The notes under the pieces were generated by a model, which worked only from the letters and a program-made list of their open reading frames with translations, was not told where the DNA came from and did no database searches. The position numbers and the translations under genes are program-made. Positions 1 through 8,732 of a stretch of 64,000 bases of DNA are shown one piece after another (position 1 is the stretch's first letter; every line of letters begins with the position of its first letter). The DNA is from Lepidurus packardi. Taxonomy: Eukaryota > Arthropoda > Branchiopoda > Notostraca > Triopsidae. Location: positions 9,176,001 through 9,240,000 of the forward strand of contig JAKZAN010000004.1 in assembly GCA_023053545.1 (NCBI GenBank). Reading direction: 5' to 3'.

Positions 1-166
1 GTAAGGAGTGATAGTGGCCATGCATAATTTCGCGAGATTTAATTGTGCAGTTTGTTTGTCCATTTTAACTTTCGTGGAAATTTTTTTACGCATTATATAA
101 GTAGTGCTGCAAGATCGGGATTGCGCATAAATAACAGATTGTTTCCATAATTTATGGGGCTTCAGC

Positions 167-754
167 CTTAGATCATATACACTATAGATAGGGCATGGCT
201 ATGCTGCGGTGTGTGCAGAGTAAAGGGGGGCGCCAGTAGTAGATTTTCCCACAGCAATGGCGGCTTTTGTTTACATTCGTTAGCGTTTCCATGGTTTGGG
301 TTATGTAGCGCTTGATTCAAACAAAGCGAGGTTTAGAATTCCAAAGAATGGTGTAGCAATGCTCATTTCGACGTCAGAAAACTAGCCCATTCAGGGCTGT
401 AAAGGCTATAAAAGTTAAGACTGGTAAAATTAGTACTGGAGTTTTGCATAAGATTGCGTTAATTAGCACCATTGTAAAGAGCAAATTCAAAAAATTAAAA
501 TTCGAAGAAGTCGGAACAGAGTAACCAAAACAATAAAATTCAAGGGCCAGTAAAACTATACAGTTTCCGATCAATTTTTTAAATAGGTTTAAACTAAGAA
601 GTAGCTTATAACATGAAATAAATTGTGTGGCATGCAAGTCTCCCTAGCAAAGATTCAAAAGGCACGCCTATTTTCCCGCAACAACGGCCCCCCGAGTTAA
701 GTCGACCACAGTCGTCATACAAGCATGCCCTGTCTATAGTGTATATGATCTAAG
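167..754. mobile_element. Non-autonomous inverted-repeat DNA transposon (MITE-like)
   Basis: The two ends are inverted copies: CTTAGATCATATACACTA at the left and its reverse complement at the right, with weaker similarity continuing inward for about 90 bp (both sides carry a G-run and a TTTTCCC-type block). The element is flanked by an 8-bp near-identical direct repeat, GCTTCAGC at 159-166 and GTTTCAGC at 755-762, as expected of a target-site duplication. An 8-bp duplication is typical of hAT and P superfamilies, but the terminal sequence is not one I can assign. No transposase is visible inside; the hydrophobic ORF on the minus strand (374-637) looks accidental. Confidence 0.7.
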
Positions 755-910
755 GTTTCAGCTCTTTTGTTTTATAGAAATTCCCATTGCTGGCGTGTAA
801 GCAGTGGCTATTCTGACCATTTAGAAAGTACCGCATAAAAGCGGATTCCGCCATCTTGGGGAAGGTGCCCAGAACCGTACCAGAGACTTATTTTGCATCA
901 GGCGGGGCAT

Positions 911-953
911 TTTAGGCTAGGTTAGGTTAGATTAGTTAGTTTAGCCTAGGCTA
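911..953. repeat. Degenerate TTAGG-type repeat
   Basis: The stretch contains GGCTAGGTTAGGTTAGATTAG followed by TTAGTTTAGCCTAGGC, an imperfect run of the pentamer TTAGG. TTAGG is the ancestral arthropod telomere unit, and short interstitial TTAGG-like runs are common in arthropod genomes. The run is too short to be a telomere. Confidence 0.5.
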
Positions 954-1302
954 TTGTAATGGTTCTAAGCACCCTACGGCGTAGGCCGTGGCAAAGCCTG
1001 GGGAGGAAAAAATAGCCCCCATGCATCCCTGCGGATTTTGTGCGGTTACTGGAAATTCAAAAAGGCCCCTCCTCCAGCATGGCTGACTCCGCTTTTGTGG
1101 GTTTAATGCTTCCAGAAGCACGTCCTCCAACATGGCTGAATCCGCCTTTAGGCGGTTTGCTCTTTCTACAGTCGGGTTAGCCTAACTTGGCGTCTAAGCG
1201 ATGTTTACATCTGTTAGTCAGCATCTTTGCATGTTTGTGTTGGTTTGCTAGGATATTCGGACTTAGAAGTGAAAGCGCTTTAACTGCCTAAGTTAGTCGT
1301 TA

Positions 1303-1308
1303 ATGTGA
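1303..1308 (+). promoter_or_regulatory. Minimal start-stop upstream ORF (ATGTGA)
   Basis: An ATG directly followed by TGA lies 2 nt upstream of the ATG at 1311 that opens the 160-aa ORF. If the transcript starts upstream of this point, ribosomes would meet a start-stop element immediately before the main start codon. In other systems such elements stall ribosomes or lower initiation downstream. The transcript start is unknown here. Confidence 0.35.
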
Positions 1309-1310
1309 TT

Positions 1311-1793
1311 ATGCAAAATTGGTTGCCAGATATTAGCGGCGTAAGCTTCTCGAGCTTGTGGGATTCAGGAGAAGTTTGTATTGATTACGTGTCTGGCAGC
1401 CTGAACACTTTCGTGTTTCCTTGGGTACCTGCTTCAGTATTCACGTTCTTTTGGCTTTTTGTGGAATTAATCACCTCAAGCTGGAATTCAGTAGCCGAAA
1501 ATTTCAGTAGTCTGGTCAAAAGCTTTTCGTTTGACGAGTTTCAGGTTAAGTTGCTACAAGCCCTACTACTGGTGCTGGTTTGCAACATTGTTTTGACTTT
1601 GCTTGCCTGGCGAGTGTATGGGAAGAAGATTACTGAACGTTTTATGCAAACGTGTATGTATTACAGTCATCAGTTTTTAAACCTTCAGATTTTACTCATT
1701 ATTTTGTTTGTAGCCTCGGATGTGTTGAAGGAAGAACTCAAAACAGCTGTTTCTGACCTGAAACTACCGAACGAACATTCTCCTCGATTGTAA
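1311..1793 (+). CDS. Hypothetical multi-pass membrane protein, 160 aa
   Basis: The open frame begins at ATG 1311 (A at -3) and ends with TAA at 1791-1793. I do not recognise the family. The protein has about three hydrophobic segments: residues about 36-54 (FPWVPASVFTFFWLFVELI), 81-100 (LLQALLLVLVCNIVLTLLAW) and 123-139 (LNLQILLIILFVASDVL). The last is followed by a charged tail with Lys, Glu and Asp. Its stop codon is 9 nt upstream of, and in the same frame as, the UBXN6 start at 1803. It could be the first cistron of a dicistronic mRNA, a separate gene sharing the UBXN6 transcript leader, or an unused ORF. Its length and orderly hydrophobic pattern argue for coding, but the absence of a recognised homologue keeps the call moderate. 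Confidence 0.5.
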   Translation: MQNWLPDISGVSFSSLWDSGEVCIDYVSGSLNTFVFPWVPASVFTFFWLFVELITSSWNSVAENFSSLVKSFSFDEFQVKLLQALLLVLVCNIVLTLLAWRVYGKKITERFMQTCMYYSHQFLNLQILLIILFVASDVLKEELKTAVSDLKLPNEHSPRL

Positions 1794-1802
1794 TTGTTAA
1801 AG

Positions 1803-3447
1803 ATGGCAGCCATTAGGAGATTCTTCGAGAAAAAGAAGATGGAGGTTAAGTTCAAGCTAGCAGGTAGTTACACGATTTTTATTTTTGCTTTGAATTATAA
1901 TAATTTATATAAATTCATTAGGTGAAGGTCATCGCTTGACTGAAACAGCTCAGAATACTGCCGTCTCCAGATCTTCACATACTGAAGAAAGGCACGTTCC
2001 CAAGCGAGATGTTCTATCTTCAGAAGCCCAGATGGCAGCCAGTGCTGCATTAGCCAGATTAGACAAGAAGGATGACATACCTTATAAGCGATCTATTGCA
2101 GTCATTAAAGCGCAGGCCAAGAAAGAACTTGAATTAGAGCAGCAACAAGCTAACAAATCAGAAGCCCCAAGTACGTCCGTTTCAGCAAAACCTTGCCCGG
2201 CTGAAAATTCCCTCGCTGTTGAAGGCGTTTTCTTCAAATGCCCGTTAGTAGGTAACGTATTTTAAGTGAGTAATAAACTTTGTTTGAGCTTCCTCATCGT
2301 TTAAGGACCGGATGTGCTGCCGAAAGCTGAGATTGACGCCAAGATAAAGGCTTTCTTGTATGAACACTTGCCAGAGGAACCTGGGTTAACTGCCTGTCTG
2401 ATTATCCATACAATTAACAAAGATAAAGAAAAGGTATAATTTTCAGGAATAATTGTTGATTTGTTGGATTTATTTATTGTATGTCTTTATTGGATTATAT
2501 ATCGGATTTATTTATTGGATTTTTTTTTTTAAATTTATTTGTTGGGTTTATTGTTTATACTCTACAATTTATTTTCTTTCTAATTCAGGTACAACAAGGG
2601 GTTGAAACGCTTTATAAATATCTGGATAACGTCATCCAGAATCCTAGCCAAGAAAAATATCGACGCATACGCATCGGAAATCGCGTTTATCAAGATAGAG
2701 TAGCTCCTTTGCAGGGCGTGGATGAATTTCTTGTAGCGGCAGGTTTTGTACCCCAAAGTTTACCCATTTCTGCCGAGGACTCTTCCGTGGAGAATTTTTG
2801 GGTCTTTGAAAGTACGTCGAAAGAGAGCTTGCTGGATTTGGCAGCGTTGCGTGATTCTTTAGTGGCGGCGGAACCGTTGAAAGCAGAATTGGATCGAAAT
2901 TTGCAAGTCCTCGTGCCCTCACAAGCGGCGACCAGAACGAATCTCCCACAAGAGTTCTTTCGCCTTAGTGCCGAAGAACTGAAAAAAGAGCAGCAAGCGA
3001 GGTAATGGGAGACTCACCATTATTTAACTTTGAAACGAACTTGTTTTTTTGGTAAAAATTTTTAGGTCAGAGCTATTGGAGCGGAACTTGATGCTTCGGA
3101 CTAAAGCCATGAGGGATAAGGATGAACAGCGTGAACAGCGAAAGTATAAATTCACCTTGATTCGAGTGAAGTTTCCGGATGGCACTCTACTGCAGGGGAC
3201 TTTCCACGTGCAAGAAAATCTGGCAGCAGTAAAGCAGTTTATTCAGGATAATTTAGAAGAACCTAGTTGTCCGTTCAACCTCACGGTGGCTGGAACAATG
3301 CTTGATACCCGAGCAGAAAGCTGCACCTTGTTGTCGTTACATTTAGCACCCACAGCAGGTTTGCATTTTAGTTCATTGAAAGGGAATATTGATGGCAAAA
3401 ACTTTTTGAAAGATGAAATTCTAGCTTTGATTCAGACTTTGCAGTAA
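1803..3447 (+). CDS. UBXN6: UBX domain-containing protein 6 (UBXD1), p97/VCP cofactor
   Basis: Coding exons are 1803-1863, 1922-2251, 2306-2433, 2589-3001 and 3066-3447; all junctions are GT-AG and phase-consistent, giving about 437 aa (human UBXN6 has 441). The N-terminus (MAAIRRFFEKKKMEVKFKLA) and the AQMAASAALARL helix match the p97-binding N-terminal region of the family. A PUB domain spans roughly residues 135-225 (ACLIIHTINKDKEK, LYKYLDNVIQNP, YRRIRIGN). After a linker (AAEPLKAELDRN) comes the UBX domain, about residues 325-415 (KYKFTLIRVKFPDGTLLQGTF). In other animals UBXD1 adapts p97/VCP for endolysosomal sorting, autophagy and mitophagy; its UBX domain lacks the canonical p97-binding loop and p97 is bound through the PUB and N-terminal regions. 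The start has a strong context (AAGATGG). It lies 9 nt after the stop of the upstream ORF in the same frame, which raises the question of a shared transcript. Identification is secure. Confidence 0.95.
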
Positions 3448-3479
3448 AATTTAGATTTATATGGCGGTAATTCTTTCAT

Positions 3480-3485
3480 ATTAAA
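3480..3485 (+). terminator. Possible poly(A) signal of UBXN6
   Basis: ATTAAA, the commonest variant of the animal poly(A) signal, lies 33 nt after the UBXN6 stop codon and is followed by a GT-rich stretch (TGTTTGTGTC). Cleavage evidence is not available. Confidence 0.35.
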
Positions 3486-4717
3486 TGTTTGTGTCTACTG
3501 GTGTGATATCTTGGAGTGGGGAATGGGAGTTTGACTGAAAATTTAGTTTGTTTTTTTCTTTTGAAATTTTCTTTATTTACTGTATTTAGAGTATAAGAGA
3601 TCTGCCCTTCTTCCGATTGGGAACATCCTATATTTGACAAGAGAAGTAGTTTGAGTGTTTCTGTTGCACTGTCAGTAGTAGATTAGCTTCGGTCTTCATT
3701 AAAATTCGTGTCAGAAATTTATTAGTAGTGATACAGCAAGTCTTTCTTAAACCTCTATCGTTCACTAGCATAATGTTGCATGCACCGTAATTTGTCTTTT
3801 TTTATTTTCTACATAATTGCAAGCATTTCTAACGTTTTAGGTCTGGTTTGAAGAACACGCCTTTAGTAAATTGTTTTGGATCAAGCTTACGAGAGCTATA
3901 CCAACAGGTTCGCAACTTGCTTGTAACCACAGCTTGACTAGTCGGTTATAGTTTTTGTCTTTGAAACCATTTTTAACCTCAATTATAACTTAACATTTAT
4001 AATCTTTATAACCCATACAACGCTGCAGTAACCCTGGTGACTTTGTGTTAAGTTTGTATTAGCCTGTATTGCCATGAAACACAAAGTAACTCTCACGCCT
4101 CTAACTAGTCCGACTTCCCCTCCCCCCTCTATGGCGATCTCCTTTTCCCCCGCCTCTTGGCCGACCCCTACATCTATCGTCATCTAGTGGCTACTCCCAA
4201 CACTTTGTAACCAATATCCTTCCTTCTACGGAACCCTTGGTTATTGTAAAACTTTTGAGATTTGAGTAGAATCATAACGCTTGTTTTTCCCATTCTGTTG
4301 CTTTTCTCTAAAAATTTAACCCTCACAAACTTTGCTCTAGTGCTCAGTTTTCCAAATCTGTTGGAATTTTCTTTCTGTGACTTTCTTTAGGTCCAAAAAT
4401 TACATTCTAAAATTATGCAAGTAAGATGGTTTCCAAAAATGTCCTTTTTGTTGTACGATGTGTAATTTTTAATAAAAAAAAAAAGGAAATTCGGAAAATT
4501 TTGGGCCGATTTTTCAAAAAATCCGCGAAAAGGGGTGGGGCATCCTCGAAAAGGACGAATCCGATTGGTGGTTGGGCCAAAAAGGGGGCGTGGCTTTTTT
4601 TCAACCTGGAGAATCGTTTTCTGGGCTTTTTTCCATAAGGATCCCTGCACGATCAAGGGGGTCCCCTTCAAAAATCGTTAAAAATTGAGAGCCTCGCCCC
4701 TTTCCCTAACTCCCCTG

Positions 4718-4795
4718 CTCGGATTCCTATCCCCGATATTCAAGCTCGTGAAGCTGCAGCTTCACAATTTCGAATATGGGAATAGGAACCTTGCC
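4718..4795. repeat. Long imperfect palindrome
   Basis: The core is a perfect 18-bp palindrome, GTGAAGCTGCAGCTTCAC (4748-4765). It is bracketed symmetrically by ATATTC (4736-4741) and GAATAT (4772-4777), then by GGATTCCTATCCCC and GGGAATAGGAACC. Symmetry about 4756/4757 extends roughly 35-40 nt each way. It would form a long hairpin as RNA or a cruciform as DNA, and is probably the remains of a fold-back repeat. Confidence 0.6.
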
Positions 4796-4859
4796 TGGGA
4801 GGGATATGGTACAAAGAAACAAAGGGATTTAATATTTAGTTTTTTCGACGAAATAAAGT

Positions 4860-4930
4860 GGATAGACTGGGTATCGAACCTACGACCTCTCGTACCAAAG
4901 GCTTGCGCCTTATGCACATGGTCATATGCC
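4860..4930 (-). repeat. tRNA-derived SINE-like fragment
   Basis: On the minus strand the segment reads AAGGCGCAAGCC...GGTCGTAGGTTCGATACCCA. GGTTCGATACC matches the RNA polymerase III B-box (GGTTCGANNCC) and the preceding sequence resembles the anticodon arm and variable loop of a tRNA. The A-box side is degenerate and there is no complete cloverleaf, so a SINE fragment or tRNA relic is more likely than an active tRNA gene. Confidence 0.4.
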
Positions 4931-5059
4931 TATGTTATATCCAAGTTGAAACTTCTATAAATACAACATTTGAACAAGGTATAGGTGGACAATATCCCGT
5001 TTCCTAGAACTTTTTTTCGATTTATGCAAGTATTGTGTTTCCCTTTCAGAGGGTTTAGA

Positions 5060-5078
5060 CCCCCTGGGTACGGGCCTG
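5060..5078 (-). mobile_element. hAT-like transposon terminus
   Basis: Read on the minus strand the end is CAGGCCCGTACCCAGGGGG. That form (CAGG..CGTA.CCAGGGGG) is shared by the ends of many invertebrate hAT elements. The partner terminus is not clear; a possible degenerate one (CTGCACGATCAAGGGGG) lies near 4645. Only the terminus is supported. Confidence 0.4.
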
Positions 5079-6766
5079 CCTACAGCCATACCTTTTATTC
5101 TTTAGAATTTTGAATTACTATATTGTAGTTCTTTGTACATATTTTAAAATACCATAAAAATCCTTCATTTTTTAACGATTCAAAATCATTCGAAATAAAT
5201 TACAGCGCAATGTGTTTTCTTTAAATTATTTTTATTAAAAGCTCATAAATCCAATACATTTTTTCAGTTACAAACTAGTGTGATAGTCAGTTAATTTGTC
5301 ATAGCCGGACCGGTACAGTGTTAAAGGTAGAGGTCCCACGAAGGGAAACTCCGGACAAGGGTACGATGTGGAAGGATAGGATCGGCGTAGGGTCGTCGAT
5401 GGCAGACCGAAAACTTGATTTAAGTCAAATCTGTAGAAATAATTGAGTTTTTTCTCTTTTTTCTTCGAGTCTAAAAGATTTTCGTGGAATTCTGTGATTG
5501 TTTATTACATCTTTCTTCCAACGTCCAATCTATACAGAGTTTTTAACAAGGGGTCCACATGGCGGACTCGAAAAATGAGGACAGCATGCAACTTACTGGA
5601 AAGCAATCGCAAGAAATGTTGCCCGCTAAAGCTCCTTTCAAATATAGTAATATAGTTATATAAGCCTGGGGAGAATATGTAGATATAACAAGGACTGTCA
5701 TTATTACCACTTATGTTTGGACTACGGTTTCGTTTTTTTTGAAATTCTGGTGTGGAGAGGAGAGAAGGGGGAGAGGATTTTTACGATTGGAATTGGAAGC
5801 AGCAAAAAGCGTGCGGAAAGAAGCGACACGAGTAAAGACGTGGAACACATCAAATTGGGTTTGGCACCCCTATGCGTCTTTCTTTTTGCTTATGCTAATA
5901 TTTCTTGTCCTTCCGGTTAAACAGGAATATTCGGGTTAAACAGGAAAGGGACATTTGCTTTGTAAAACCAAAACTTCAAACGTGTCTTACAATTGACTTA
6001 ATGCCGCATTAAAATTAATTACGTTTAATTAATCAGACAGCAAAACTTTCCAAAAATTAATTAAAGCTTTAAAACTGAACGAAATTTTCTGAAATTTAAA
6101 AAACCTTAAACTAACATTTTAAATTAGTAATTGATGCCAATTGCGTGGTATTAAGTAATTTTCAAAGGTTACATAATTCACGAAGCAAATAATCCCAAAA
6201 AAGTAATTTTGCATAAACTAATCCAAGTTTAGCTTAGAAAATTTCAAACAAGCTTTGTAATCAACGAAAGATCATCGAAGATTAAAATAATTGTAAACTA
6301 TGTTTTAAACATATTGTTATCTTTTCTTTTAGTTTTACAAATCAAATCTCTCTTTCCAGCTTTTCGGAGAATTTGTCAACCAACTGCAGCATTGTTTACC
6401 AATGTCAAACGTTTTCGATTCTTAGCCCTTATTTTCGATTTTTTATAACCCTTAAAAAGGAACCTGACTTGCCCTTACTTCGTCTCCAATTAGGATGTTC
6501 ACAAAACTTTTGTGACACAATTTTTTTTCTGAAACACTAATTGAGTAACTTGATTAATGGTGTGTTTCCAATTTGAAAACTAACTATACATTGATCTATC
6601 ACCCGTTTCAACCCCAAACCAAATGGAATGACTTCCTCCATTCTTTTAAAATGCCCCACGTTGTGTTTGACCTATCACGCGTTTCAATATCCATTCCCTT
6701 TTTATCAAAAAAGATCTTTCTTAATTTTGTATGTGTACTTACAGTTTTTTAGCGTTTCATTTTCTA

Positions 6767-8676
6767 TTACTTCTCTTCTTTCTTACCACCCCAGAACCTG
6801 TCGAAACGAGTGCGTGCTTTTTCTAAGACATCAGACGCTAGAGAACGACCCGTGGAAGGTGAAACGAGTGACGGTGCTTGTGACGACGACGCTGTCTCCG
6901 GTTTACTAGCACCTGGCGCTTCAAGTACTCGATAGGGCGACGAAGATGGCGCCGAGACCGGGAAAGCCGAGCTAATGGGCTGGTACATGACATCCGAGGG
7001 TCCTTGCGCTTCCAGTACCCGGTACTGAGGCAAGACTGAGGAAGATGAAGGAACAGGCTTGACTGCTGAAGGGAAAGTGGGTGCTTCCAGAACTCGGTAC
7101 GGAGCTCGGGGTTTGGACGGGGCGAGTGGAGGAATGGAAGAAAATACGGGGTCTTCCAAGCAACGCAAAGTAGTGCCGGGGACGGATTTCAATACCGGGG
7201 TACTTTCCTTCTTTTCTTTAGGTTTCTCCTCCTCGGATGTGTCTTTCTCCTTCTCGGATACTTCCTTCTGAAACTTCTCAGGTTCTTCTGTCGACGTCGA
7301 CAAGGCCAAGGACCTGGGTTTGGTTAGAAAATCTTCACTTTTCGGACTAAATTTTGGCGAAGTCGAAGTTTCGGGACTTGCGTCTCGCTTCTTCTTCTCA
7401 TCCGTCTTCTGAATTGTGGAAATCAACTCGGCCGGTGAGTGTGGCTTGGTAATGGGACTTTGAGGCTCTGGTTCACCATTGGTTACTTCGGATTTAGGAC
7501 TGAGCTTTGGTGATTCAATTATCTTGGGTGATTCCACGATCTTCGGACTGATTTTCGGTGATTCCACGACCTTAGGACTGATTTTCGGTGATTCCACGAC
7601 CTTAGGACTGATTTTCGGTGATTCCACGACCTTAGGGCTGACGTTTGGTGATTCCTGAGGTTCGGAACTGAAATTGCGTTTTAGGTCTACTGGTGGACCT
7701 TTCTTGATTGGAGACTGTGTCTTGACCCTAATTAGCTCACGAGACTCCTGTTCGCCACTGGTGATCTTCTTAACAGGCTGTCCTCCACCTCCACCTTCAC
7801 CTTAGAAACCCAAGCAGAATAGAAGAAACAAGAAAGCGATAGTGACAATTTTAGATACCTAGTCCCTGTAGAGAAGATGTAACAAAATATGACTCGAGTT
7901 TAACCTACTCAGATTCACTTCTTCTATTACATTCTTTTGCCATAGTGCTCCTTTAATGCCACGGTGTAGTTTAAGTAGTTGATCTTTGTTGTCAAAAGAA
8001 GGCAGTGATGTCATATCCTATATCATGAGAATTATGCAACTTGAAACAAAACCTGAAACAGAAATTTAAAAGAAATTTAACGATCCCATTGAAAAATTCT
8101 CTTTTTATACATCTTAATAAAAACACCTTAAAACGCTTTAGATATACGATTTATTTAAAATTTTCATACCTTGAATAAGTTTAACTAAATCATATACCTA
8201 GATCTTTTGATGCAGCGTTTTAAGACATTTTTGTTAAGCTAAAACAAGAATTTTCAATTTTACCGTTAATTTCTTTTAAATTTATTTCAAGTTGCATAAT
8301 TCTCATAATATGGGGTGTGGCATCAGTGCCATCTTTTGACAAAAAGATCAACTACTAAAAAGATCTACAACTTAAAAACAACCTCATAACCTTGTTTTTT
8401 TCTTTTTAAAAAGACGTGCAATTAGCGGAAGAAAGCCATGCACAGATTAAATCCTTATAAGTCATGCCGACAAAAATATAAACAAAAACAATAATGAAGA
8501 AAAAGTAGATCTAACGCAAAGACACTAATTCGATTTATTTTCACCATTAATGAATCCCACCCAAAAAATAGAACGGAACGGTAAAGGAAACAAAGGTTAG
8601 AACAGTGACCAAACTGGAAAACGTCCACCACATGGCTTATACGGATAATTAAGCGAAAAAACCTAGCTAATATTTT

Positions 8677-8732
<56 letters not shown>

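Larger units (their letters stand above)
3486..6766. other. Intergenic interval between UBXN6 and the MDM1-like gene
   Basis: The two genes converge here. I see no supported gene. The interval is AT-rich with transposon debris: a block of G/C- and A-rich sequence at 4480-4680, a long palindrome (about 4718-4795), a tRNA-like segment (about 4866-4930) and a hAT-like terminus (5060-5078). Downstream of 5,940 it is simple A/T-rich DNA; the part nearest 6,766 would contain the 3' UTR of the MDM1-like gene. The ORFs of 60-94 codons in it are not supported by splice signals, domains or composition. Confidence 0.5.

Noticed and set aside
374..637. 87-codon hydrophobic ORF on the minus strand
   Set aside because: It lies wholly inside the 588-bp transposon, is strongly A/T driven and has no splice or domain support.
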